Source of the DNA: Henricia sp. BOLD:AAB3569
Taxonomy: Eukaryota > Echinodermata > Asteroidea > Spinulosida > Echinasteridae
Direction: 5' to 3'
Assembly: GCA_037783545.1 (NCBI GenBank)
Contig: JBBELK010000384.1
Coordinates: 992,001 to 1,056,000 of the forward strand
DNA: 64,000 nt
The position numbers and the translations under genes are program-made. Each line of letters begins with the position of its first letter. Positions within the stretch are counted from its first letter, which is position 1. The notes below the pieces were generated by a model. That model ran no database searches. It saw only the letters and a list, made by a program, of their open reading frames with translations, and was not told where the DNA came from. Positions 47,101 to 59,100 of this stretch are shown piece after piece.

Positions 47101-50100
47101 GCTTTATGTCGTGGTCCAATTCAGAGTAGTGTATGGACTCAAGGTGTTTGTTTCCCACTTTTAGATAGTCGGTTCGGTTCATAATGCAGATACCTCCTCC
47201 CTTGTCATAGGGTTTAATTACGATTTCTTTGTTTTTCTTGAGGTTGGTTATTGCGGCTAGTTCTGGTTTGGTCATGTTTGTTGACCGATTTTGTAGTCGG
47301 GTATGGGCAATTTCATACTTTGTGGCTTCCAGATAGGTTTCCAGCGTTGTGCTGGGGGTAGTCGTTGGTTGCCATTTAGATGGTGGTTTGAATGGGTGTG
47401 GTTGGGATTGTTTTTTGTGCATTAGGAATGACACTCTCATTCTTCGGGTGAAGGTTTTATAATCGCTCAGTAAGGATTTTCGTGTTGGTTTAGCAGGTGT
47501 TGGTACAAAGTTGTTATGAATCGTTCGCAATTTTCTGCTAAGGATCGTTTATGTACCCCTTGGGCTTTTATTTATTTGGTTCTAATACAAAACCTTTTTG
47601 ATTTTGAATGGTTTAGTGATCTCTCTTTTTTTTGTTCCTTTTTGTCTAGTTTCCTTTTTGCCATGACCTTTGTTTTATTGGGTGACGTTATATCTGCGGG
47701 TGGTAGTTCGAGTATAACGTTTTATGTATTTAGGTGTATAGGCATACATAAATCTCTTTTTGGAAATTGTGGTGGTCCTGAAAAGGACCGTTGGTTTTGT
47801 TTTAGTTGTTATAGATCACTGCGTTTTCTTTTTGTGCCTCTGGTTGGTCCACTGGTGAAGTAAGTGTACAGTTGTTGTGCCGTTTGGTGGTCTGAGTCTG
47901 GGAATTTGGCGATGGTTTCTTGAGCTATTCGGTGTGCTGCGGTGACTTGGTTGTCGATATTCTCCAGTTGTTTTTGGTATTCCCTGAGTGTTAATTCTGC
48001 CAACCGGAGTGATGCTTTCCTCTGTAAGTTCTCGAAACGTTCTTTGTAGGTTTCTGAGAATGAGGGGTTTTGGTTGTTTCGGTGGCTTTATTTTGATTGT
48101 CTTTGTAGATATGACCTTATAAAAGGGTATGTACATGTGTAGGCTAAATTCATAATACAATTAAATTCATAATACAATTAAATTCATAATACAATTAAGT
48201 TCATTTCAATACAATTAAGTTCATTTCTACACTTGCAGTGTGACCAAATGATTTTAAAAGATGAAAGACACGGCAACAAGCTTGGAATTGAACACGGCGG
48301 CCATTTTGAAATTCAAAATGGACGCCATCTTGGTTTTTAAGCTATGTACAAGTTTAGTAGTGGTCAAAATGAAATCATTAGTATCATAAACATGGGTATT
48401 GCCACCGGGTTTGACCCTCTATGTTGCCTTAAAGCCAAGTTATAGCACAAATTGTGATGAAATGGCGGCCATTTTGATTTTTTTGAATTTTGAAGGTGAA
48501 GACGGCAACGGCGCACCTGTTAACAGTTATTTTTGAATTCAGCACCCTCGAAATACCCTAAAACACTTGCTTAACCACTTTTAACATAAAATGCCTACAG
48601 CACTTTAAGGAAGCACAAATTTTCATTTTTTGACCTAACTATTAGGGAAATGTTAAAAATGACAAGAAAGGAAAACTAAGAATTCACCATGATTTGTGCA
48701 TGGGGTTCCTGACAGTGGCTGGGTATGGAATTCTGTATTTTGAATTTTTGATTGAGTGGGAAAGGAAGCCCAATGACGTTTATACTGGTGGGTGGAGCTG
48801 GATTGTGTAGCCAGACTGGACCAACCTGTATGACCGGCACTGACATCGGACAGACTGGAATCGCTATCATCATCACTGCTGCTAGCTTCACTGCGAGTAT
48901 CAAAGCCATCCAGGTCCTGGGCTGCTATGTCGGTGCGAGGATCATCTTCTCTAGGTGAATCTTTCTTGAGGTCTTGTTCCTCAAAGCCTAGACCAGGGAT
49001 GCTTTGAACTGGCTCCTCATCACCCGTTTTGGCTTGTTCAACATTGGTCTCTTCTGCAATGCAACAGGGGAAGAGAGTCTTTAGCCCGGTTAGCAGTGGA
49101 TTTATTAGGCAAAGCTCACCCAGTTGATGGTTACTTTAACCACATACATACCAGGCAACAATGCTAATTTTCTTTGGAAACAAGTTTATTCAAACTTTGA
49201 AAATTTCTTCTCCAATTAAGTTGACAACTAATCAACAATATCCAACACTATACACGTATGTACTTTGGTATAGCATTGTCTTTTGTTGTCCTGGGCAAAG
49301 CAAACCTCGCCAGATAGAGCCTGTAGACATTTTTCACATTCTTATTTTTGCTCGGTCTACTCTTTCCACATTGATGGTGTACACGACAAACAAGATAATG
49401 CGTCCATTGGCCTGGCATCTAAATTCATTTTATCGGCACACCGCGATCCGTTCCGGCGCTTTGCGGCCTCTTTTTCCCCCTCAAAAATGGCAAAATCTGA
49501 TTGTTTCCTTTCAGGATCTATTTAGTTTATTTTGGAAAGACTGTCAGAATAATGTATGGGTCTACCGGTATTTTCGAGCCCAAATCACCCAACGAAGCCG
49601 GTTTCTTCAAATGTAAAAAAAATCGTTAGCACTGAAAGAGTTAACATTACATATTCATATGTATTCATATTCATATTTTGGTTACGTTTTTGTTGATGTT
49701 TACTTAGATTGTAAAACTTTAAAAAAAAAAAAAAAAAAAGCATTGCATAACTAAACATCAATGTTGACAAACTACCTTGTAGAAATTTCAGCCAAATACC
49801 GGGATGGCGCACAACATTCTCAAATTTTTGCTCGTAAACCGAAATAGACTAGTTCAAAGTCCATGAATTTCACAAACCAAAAGATGCCGCTTCGGAAAAC
49901 AATTCACGATCACAGACTTGGAACCAAGTCTACTGAACTTGACATGATGATTGGCTGCACATCTTGTTTTCTTTCATTGAACTTGGCTGTGACGATCAGC
50001 ATCGCGTCGTAAAAGTTGAACATGTTCTACTTTTGCAATTTTTTAAGTGCCCATGATGCCAATTATCATAATTGTTACGTATCTACACACAGGTCACAAA

Positions 50101-53100
50101 ACAATTGCGGACCATTTTGATGCCGACGGGTGCAGCTAAGACGCAACTTGGTTCTTAAAACCAGTCACCAACTGTTATGTGTCGTCACAAGATCGACCTG
50201 AGGGCGGCTCAAGTCTTTGAAATAAAGCACAGAAACTGAACAGCGACATACCAGTTACAGCTGCTTCTTTATCGGTGTGGTTAGATTCTGGCTCCTGCAA
50301 AGAGAAACGGTAAACAAATGATGACTGCTTAGGACTTAGAATACTGGGTATATTGAGTTGGAAGCATGAATAGAACAATGTCTTTCAATGAATACAAATA
50401 TTCGTACAGTAACCTGAATGGATTATTTGCTTTAACGTCACTGTTAAAGACGACAAATGTGAAAAGCAACTTGCCTCCACCGGGATTCGAACCGCGGACC
50501 TTCTGCTTGACGTGCCGACGCCATACCAATTTCCCAAACTTGTGGACGTTTGTCCACATTTGTATCAAAATTATTCATCTTGGCGGTCCCTGGGTCATGG
50601 TCCCTAAAAAAAGGGTACTTACACATGTCATACTAAAAACTTAGGGCAAGCCGGGCAGAGGTTTGAGCGTATCTTAAGGGATCTCTGGGAGGGGTGTTTA
50701 CATGTATCTCATTGAAAGGGTTTATCTCTCTGTAGGGCTTGCTACATGTAAGCTCACATGATAGCCAACCCCAATCAGCATGAGTGAGAAACAACTGCAA
50801 TACTGTGATTCGAGACAACCAGTTGGCTTCACAGCTGAATTGGTAGGGCATCTGCACGTCAAGCAGAAGGTCCACCGTTCGAATCCCTGTGGTGCTTTTC
50901 ACTGCATCTAAATTTCCCACACTCATGGACATTTGTTCACATTTAAATCAAAATTATTCACCCCGGCAGTCCCTGGATTATGGTCCCTAATAAAATCATC
51001 ACTTTTTCAGTAATTTTTTATTAAATGTACATGTAGAGACCTTTTGCACATCTTAAGGTTTGTGACAATTTCAATTTCAACTGGAACAGTCGATCTTTCG
51101 ACTTCTGGTAAACCAAATCGCTCCTAGTTGTTTCATACGTCAAACTTCTGACGTGTTTACATGACTTAATTCAGGCCTCAAAATTCATTTTTAAAAGGGC
51201 ACGGCAATTTTTCCTCAGTCATTAGTTAAGGGCACCTGAATGAGGAAATGGGAAATTTGTGTTGGAACTTTTTAAGGGCAACACGGCAAAAGCATAGGGT
51301 ACCGATGGCAATTTGCCGTGGTGCCGTGGGTTATTTCAAGGCCTGAATAATTCAGTATTTTGGTTCCGCACGACTCTAGTGCGCCTGAACGAAATGGGAG
51401 TAAATTGGTTTCAAACATTGTGCTTTTGACATGTACCGGTACATGTATTGAACAGAAAATATTCTACACAACAGAAGCATGACATTTTGAAGTACAAGTG
51501 TATCAAGCTAGAAATTTCTACCTCCTTAGTGGGTGATGACACTTTCTTTTTAGTGGGTGTGCCTGTCCTGCTGGATGACTTGACCTTAGATTTCTTAGCC
51601 GGTGGTGGCGAGACCACTGGGTCTTGATCTCTGGCCGTTTCTGAAGACTCTTCCTCCTGTTGAGCTGTCAAGGCCATTCCATCCACCCCCATGGCTTCCT
51701 CCTCTGCATCAGACTTCACTGGCGCAGCAGGTTTCTTGCTCTTAGCACTCGATCTCTTTTGACCCTGTGGTGTTTTTTTGGTGGGCCCTTTGGAACTGCT
51801 TGCCTTGGAGTTTTCTCCCAACGATGTCTTTTTTGCAACCTTCTTCGTTCTGGTTGTTGTGGAAGGAGCCTTTACCTCCTCAGCAGAAGCAGAAGTGTCC
51901 ATGTGTGCCTCAGGAGTGGCCCCCTTTGACACTGATGCGGTTGGCTTTGGGGTGGATGGCTTTGACGATGGCTTTCCAACTGTTTTCGTTGTCTTGGCGG
52001 TTTTTGTTGTCTTGCTACTGTCAGACTTGCTGGCTCTGGGTGTGGTCTTTTTTGCGGGAGGAGTCTGCACTTTTGATGGAACTTTATTTGGAGGTACAAA
52101 AACGTCACATTTAAAAGCAAGGCAGTGACTTGTTTAATAAATACCCCTTGCCACAAGTGTCATTAGTTTCAAATCTCATTTAAGTCAATAATCCTGTTAA
52201 CCCAAACTACATGCAAAAATCAAAAATAATTGTCACATTTTGAACTACCGGTACATGTACATGTACATGTACGGTGTGACAAAAACTAATACATGTACAT
52301 GTTTTTTTGTTTAAAAAAAATAATGTCACATTGATCACAAACTGCACTATTTGGCACAGTACTAACAAATTGTCCAAAAGAATGGACATGACAGATACAT
52401 GCATATATACAATAACTTCTTTAAAAACTCTACAGCAAATGATTTGGTACATGTACATTGGTTTTTTCAAAGTAAAGGGGACATTTTGGCAACACCGACC
52501 ATATTTTTTGAAGAAATACATGTACCTTTGTCTGGTCTCAAAATAAAAGAAATATAAGTTTAAATCGTTCTGAAGAGATACCGGTAACTTGGGCCCAAAA
52601 AGTGTGACAACATGCCTTTCTAAAAACCCGGTGTACAAATTTCCAATATTCATGTAACGCTCGTAACTGGGATGGCCTAAAATGTACATACATGTACATG
52701 TACATGTGCTGTAACAAATGTCCGTCCTGGTTTGCGCGTTATTGGAAATGTGTACACAGGGTTCTTAAAGGCCCAGTGGATCATTTGCAATGACCCCAAA
52801 AAGTAATCGACGAGTTTACAGGGGAAACATTCTAAAAGTAAAGATTGAACTAATAGCAACTATCCAATGAAAGGTTTTCGCTCAAAATGATATAATTTTA
52901 CCAGAAAATAATCCGTAAAGATAAAATTATTTAGATCGTTTGCAAACGATTTACTTATTTTTGGTTCGCATCTACGCGGTCCAAAATGCATGGGCGCTGT
53001 GTACTCCGTGTGCGTGTTCCAACGCGATGCATTTTTATGGATCGCGCGCACACGCAGTATGTGCGCCACAGAGTGCATGACGCAAGCCACACAGTACCCG

Positions 53101-56100
53101 ATCAACTGAGAACGAATATTTGAAACACTCAGCCAAGACCAGGAAAATGCATGTGGATTTTCAGGGTTTTTTTAAACGTGGTACATTTGACAAAGCTGAA
53201 ATTTCTTAGGATGAGTTTGTTGATGTCTTTCTTCTGATTTATAATGGTTTTATTCGCAGAATCGCCTAAAAACAGATCATCTACAGGGCCTTTAAAGAGA
53301 CTTGTTGCATTATTTTTAAAATCTTTTGGGACCTACATGTAAGTTATCTCTTCAGAACAACTGAAAATTATTTCTTTATTTTTGAGAACAGACAAAGGAA
53401 TTTTCTGGAAAATATGGTCTGTGTTGCCAAAACGCCCCCTTTACCGTGGAAAGACTCTCATACATGTACATGTAACCAAGATGGTGTAACCAATCCAAGA
53501 TGGTGTAACACCAAACAAAACCTCAATACACAGGTACATGTAGGCTACATGTACACATGTAGGGTATGCTGCTCTGAAAACAAACTTGCCAATGACATAC
53601 ATGTATCTGTATCTGTACTGTATGTAGCATACTGCAAACAAACTCCACAAACGGGATATACGGTTGCAGGTGCGTAGTGGCTAGCGGGACGTTTTAAATA
53701 ATTTTGTTAGTGCGTCCCTGAAGAATTGAGGACAGTTGTATCCCTTGAAGTTTTGATTTAAAGGACTCCACTGAAGTAGCTTCCCTAACGTCTGTAGGGA
53801 GTAGGTTCCACTGAGGAGTTGTTCTTGGAATAAAGGAATATTTGTAGCAATCCTTTTTAGGTGCAGGGTGCGTGAAGGATATTGAAGATGATTTCCTTGT
53901 TAAGATTTTACCCCCCTTATACCGGTAGTTAACTTGGTATTGGTCAACATTAATTGCAACTGTATGATGAATCAATTTGTAGAGCAAAGTTAACCTTGAC
54001 ATAGCCCTGCGTTCCTCCAGTGATTTCCATCCAAGGTTGGTGATCATGGTTGAAACACTGCTTGTACGTCTAAAGTCTTTACAAACGAATCTGGCAGCTC
54101 TACGCTGTACAGCTTCGAGTTTATTTTTATGATCCTGACGGTATGGGTCCCATATAGTCGCACGGTATGGGTCCCATATAGTCGCACGGTACCCAGTGGG
54201 CACAAGACGTCGTTTAGACGTCGATATGACGTCAGTTATTGACGTCTTATTCAGGTCGTCTGGGGGTCGTATATGCAAAGCCAAAAGACGTCTCCATTTA
54301 GACGAGTAAAAGACGTCTGCATTTAGACGAGTAAAAGACGTCTGCATTTAGACGAGAAAAAGACGTCTGCCTTTTTACGAGAAATAGACGTCTGCTTTTA
54401 GACGAGTAAAAGACGTCTTCTTTTTGACGTCTAATTTACGTCAAATTATTGACGTCTTATTCACGTCTTTTTGGGGTCGTATATGCAAAGCCAAAAGACG
54501 TCTGCTTTTTGACGAGTAAAAGACGTCTGCTTTTTGACGAGAAAAAGACGTCTGCTTTATGACGAGAAAAAGACGTCTCTTATTGACATCGAATTGACGT
54601 AAATTATTGACGTCTTATTAACGTCGCTGTGGGGTCGTATATGCAAAGCCAAACGACGTCTGCTTTCAGTCGAGTAAAAAACGTCTGCTTTTTGACGAGT
54701 AAAAGACGTCTGCTTTTTTACGTCTAATTTACGTAAATTATTGACGTCTTATTGACGTCTTTTTGGGGTCGTATATGCAAAGCCAAAAGACGTCTTTTTC
54801 CTGACGTCTTTTAGGCGTCTAAAAGATGTCTTTTCCTGGATCCTGACGCCTTTTCCTGATGCCTCTTCCCGATACCTCATACATTATCATACATTACCAT
54901 ACATTAACATTACGCATAGGCTACATATTCATACACTACTCATACACTACTTATACACTACTCATACATTATCTTTATGCGCGATTTATATTTATGCTCC
55001 ACGAAAACTTGCACCCTAGAACCCATGGTTGGCACACACCTACTAACCGAATACCAAATTTAATTATAATCACTCGTCACTTTTAGTTTGTTCATCCCTG
55101 ACAATTGCCAATTTGCCTATTATCAAGCAACAACCCATTTACAAAAATCAAAACAACTGCCAAAACTGAAGCAAATTAGCATTTTTACACGGTAAATCTG
55201 TTGAGTTACATGCAATCCCACAATGCATTGCATTCTTTTTAACAGCTAGAAAAAGACGTCTATAAGACGTCATTTTTTGGTCACGACCACCATAAGACGC
55301 ACGACTCAAAAACGACTGAAAAAAGACGTCTTTAACACGTCGTGTGCCCACATGTTGCCGTTAACGTTGGATAAACGTCATGCCCCTCCGTCGGTGCGAC
55401 GTATGCTTGCTGTCTGGGCTGTACATAGCACACCCGGTCTGAAAACGAATACTAGACAACTCGTACCCGGGACAACATGATTTTTTTTTCAGATAAGAAT
55501 GGGATGTGCACAACCATATTGCCATCGCTGTGAAAGGTATGAAAAGGAATGTTTCCGCAATGTGACATTCAAATTATCATGCTCATATTTTGTTGACATA
55601 CTTTTGATTTCTATTTTCTTTGTTTGCAGATGGGAACTAGATGTGCATAGGTGAATATTGCAAGTGAAGTCAATACATCAACAATGAAGATCATGGATAA
55701 ATTGATGGACCAAAATTCATTTCATATCCAACAGTGGAGATCCTAGAGATCCGCACCTACAGGGCTCATAAAAAATTAAATGCAAATTTAAAGAACAATT
55801 TGTTTTCATTAAAATTACCCGACAATAGAAAGAACATTTCAAAATAAATATCTTATAAGATAAAGTAAAGTAAAATTGGATAATTATAATTTAATTGAAA
55901 GACACAGGCTGGTCAGCAATGCGCGTGCGCCAAATTCCTGCCACGAAATACGCAGCTCCATAGCAAAGGCATGGTGCTTCGTATTTCGTGGCACGAATTT
56001 GGCGCGCGCGCATTGCTGACGGTCCTGTGCCATTAACTAGAAATACATTGTAAAGAAAAATAAAATTAAGATAAAGTAAATAAATATGTAATTAAAATAA

Positions 56101-59100
56101 ATTAAAGCTGAATTACGATAAAGTAAAAAAAAAACCATTTAATTAAAATATTTAATGAAAGTTAAATTTTGATTAAAAAACCAATGCGATAATTAAAGAA
56201 AAATTTACTTTAGGTTCTAAGCATCACAATCGCGATACAGTTACAAGGATGCCAACAAAACAAAGCGGCGAAATTTAATACTTTAACTCACTATTCCAAT
56301 ACATTTAGTAAAGGATTTACTTAAAGGCACAGGCTCGTCAGCAATGCGCGCCCGCCAAATTCGTGCTCGAAACACGCAGCTCCATGCCTTTGCTATGGAG
56401 CTGCGTATTGCATGGCACACATTTGGCGGGCGCGCATTGATGACGAGCCTGTGCCTTTGATGTTTAAAAATGTTCTATACATTTTTAACTAACTTTATAA
56501 AAAAATCCAGATAAAATGACAAATATTTATGTAGGCTCCTACATGCAATTTAGAACAAAAGCTGGTAGATTCTATCTCAAAACATCACATTTTTAAATAT
56601 AAATTCCAATTATAAATGGAAGGAACCCAATATGTATTTCATTGCTCTTTTTATTTATATTCTCCGATTTTGGCCTGCATCTATCCTTCCCCCACTCGTC
56701 TCCTGAATCCTTCTTTCCTTGCCCGTCCATCTGCAGGAAAAAAAAAAACCAGGATGCGAGTTGACCCGGGTGCGAGTTGTCCCGGGTGTCTTTTTTTGGG
56801 TTCGAGTTGTCCCGGGTTCGAGTTGTCCCGGGTACGAGTTGTCCTGTTTCCCTGAAAACGATCGTAAAACGACGTCTTAAATACGTAATGTTTTTGTAGT
56901 TTTTGGCAGGTGGAGATGATGTTTCAGATAGAGAAAAATACGTCTTTAAAACGTCGTTTTTCTTCTCCCGCTGTATTTTGTACCCACGATTTGCTAACGA
57001 CGGTAAAACGACATCGTAAAGACGTCGTGTTTTTGTTGTTTTAGGCAGGTGGAGATGATGTATCAGATAGAGGAAAAAGACGTCTTAAGACGTCGTTTTT
57101 GTCCTTCCTGCTGTACGTAGCACAGATGATTTGATAACGACGGTAAAACGACGTCGTAAAGACGTCGTGTTTTTGTTGTTTTTGGCGAGTGTAGATGATG
57201 TTTCAGATAGAGAAAAAAAGACGGCTTTAAAGACGTCGTTTTTGTTCGGCCTGCTGTACGTAGCACACACGATTTGATAACGACGGTAAAACGACCGACG
57301 TCGTAAAGACGTCGTGTTTTTGTTGTTTTTAGGCAGGTGGAGATGTTGTTTCAGATAGAAAAAAAGATGTCTTTAAGACGTCGTTTTTCCTCTCCCCGCT
57401 GTATTTTGTACCCACGATTTGCTAACGACGGTAAAACGACGTCGTAAAGACGTCGTGTTTTTTTTTTTTTTTTGGCAGGTGGAGATGATCTTCCAGATAG
57501 CACATATGATTTGATAACGACGTTATAAAGACGTCGTGTTTTTGCTTTTGTTACCTGGTGGAGATGATGTTTTAGATAGAGAAAAAAAGACGTCTTTAAG
57601 ACGTCGTTTTTGTTCTCTCTGTGGTACGTAAAACACACGATTTGATAACGACGGTAAAACGACGTCATAAAGACGTCGTGTTTTTGTTGTTTTTGGCAGG
57701 TAGACATGATGTTTCAGATAGAGACAAAAATACGTCTTTAAGACGTCGTTTTTCTTCTCCCCGCTGTATTTTGTACCCACGATTTATTAACAACGGTAAT
57801 ACGACGTCGTAAGGACGTCGTGTTTTTGTTGTTTTTGGCAGGTGGACATGATGTTTCAGACAGAGAAAAAAAGACGTCTTTAAGACGTCTTTTTTGTTCT
57901 TCCTGCTGTACGTAGACAGATGATTTGATAACGACGGTAAAACGACGTCATAAAGACGTCGTGTTTCTGTTGTTTTTGCCGGGTGAAGATGATGTTTCAA
58001 ATAGAGAAAAAAAGACGTCTTTAAGACGTCATTAAGACGTCGTTTTTTGTCACGACCACTATACGACGCACGACCAAAAAACGACCGTAAAAAGACGTCT
58101 TTAACACGTCGTGTGCCCACTGGGTATGGGTCCCATATAGTCGCACGGTATGGGTCCCATATAGTCGCACGGTATGGGTCCCATATAGTCGCACGGTATG
58201 GGTCCCATATAGTCGCACGGTATGGGTCCCATATAGTCGCACGGTATGGGTCCCATATAGTCGCACGGTATGGGTCCCATATAGTCGCACGGTATGGGTC
58301 CCATATAGTCGCACGGTATGGGTCCCATATAGTCGCACGGTATGGGTCCCATATAGTCGCACAATATTCTAATTTGGGTCTGACCAGGGTCTTATATGCG
58401 ATTTCCTTAGCTTTGGTGGAACAGCTAAACAAATTCCTGTGCAGTAAACCTAGAGTTTTGTTTGCTTGGGCGGCAGTATTACTTACGTGTACATGTTCAG
58501 CTCAGCTCAGTTTGTTGTTAGTTGACTCCTTAAGTTGTACATGTACCGTACATGTAGGATACATGTATATATTCAGTTTTCCTTCAATACATGCACAGGC
58601 TTTGAAATGTACATGTACCGGTATGAATAAGGAAAGCACTGGTCAATTCTCACAAAATAAAACAATTTTGGTATTACAAACCTGGTTTCTTTTCAGCCGG
58701 AGATGTGTCTATTTCTTCAGCAAATTCATCATCTACAGGTGCCATGAGGTCCACCACATCCTCACCTGGGGAAACGACAATGGGAATGTGTTTCAAACTA
58801 AAACGGTTGGATGATCCAGATTGCATGATGCTTGGGGTCAACAGGGTTTCCATTATTAAGAAATGTTGCCCGGACGGCATGCCTTCTAAAAGTACTCGCA
58901 GTGCAGCTCACTCAATAAACCTTATCGACGTTCTCAATGCATTATGGGATTGGATGACAAAATTGCCCGGCCAAATGTGCATAAACCTAGTATGAAGCTG
59001 GCACCAACTCGGCAACTTTTTTACTCATTTTCACGAAAACCAAAAAGAGTTCAAGAATCAACCTCCCCCACTTTATCTTTGACACATATCAAACATTCTG

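Larger units (their letters stand above)
44876..48607. mobile_element. Foldback/TIR element with about 335 bp arms, carrying nested elements
   Basis: Arms 44876-45215 and 48278-48607 are inverted copies (CTGTAGGCATTTT, GAGGGTGCTGAATTCAAAAA, GTTAACAGGTGCGCCG, GGCAATACCCAGGTTTATGA, TTTCAAAATGGCCGCC). Between them lie a SINE and the Penelope-like copy. No transposase seen. YTHDC1 intron 5. Confidence 0.85.
54192..58124. mobile_element. 3.9 kb TA-flanked TIR element rich in GACGTC repeats
   Basis: Ends CCCAGTGGGCAC / GTGCCCACTGGG with TA at 54190-54191 and 58125-58126. The left part repeats GGGGTCGTATATGCAAAGCC about four times; the right part is a ~142 bp tandem array. A second internal end-like sequence (CACGTCGTGTGCCCAC) lies near 55338-55352, so it may be composite. 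No transposase seen; two family 4 MITEs are inside. Confidence 0.8.
53694..58490 (-). mobile_element. 5'-truncated LINE (jockey/CR1-like), split by a DNA transposon
   Basis: Minus-strand reverse-transcriptase C-terminus: [38 protein letters not shown], then after the insertion [38 protein letters not shown] and [15 protein letters not shown] 24-bp in-frame repeat (RATIWDPY) lies between the two parts. The 5' part of the LINE is missing. Sense to YTHDC1 in intron 2. Confidence 0.88.

Noticed and set aside
51767-52128. Plus-strand frames of about 115 codons
   Set aside because: Antisense shadows of YTHDC1 exon 3.
58047-58814. 255-codon plus-strand repeat frame
   Set aside because: Antisense reading through the 24-bp array in the LINE; no independent evidence of coding.
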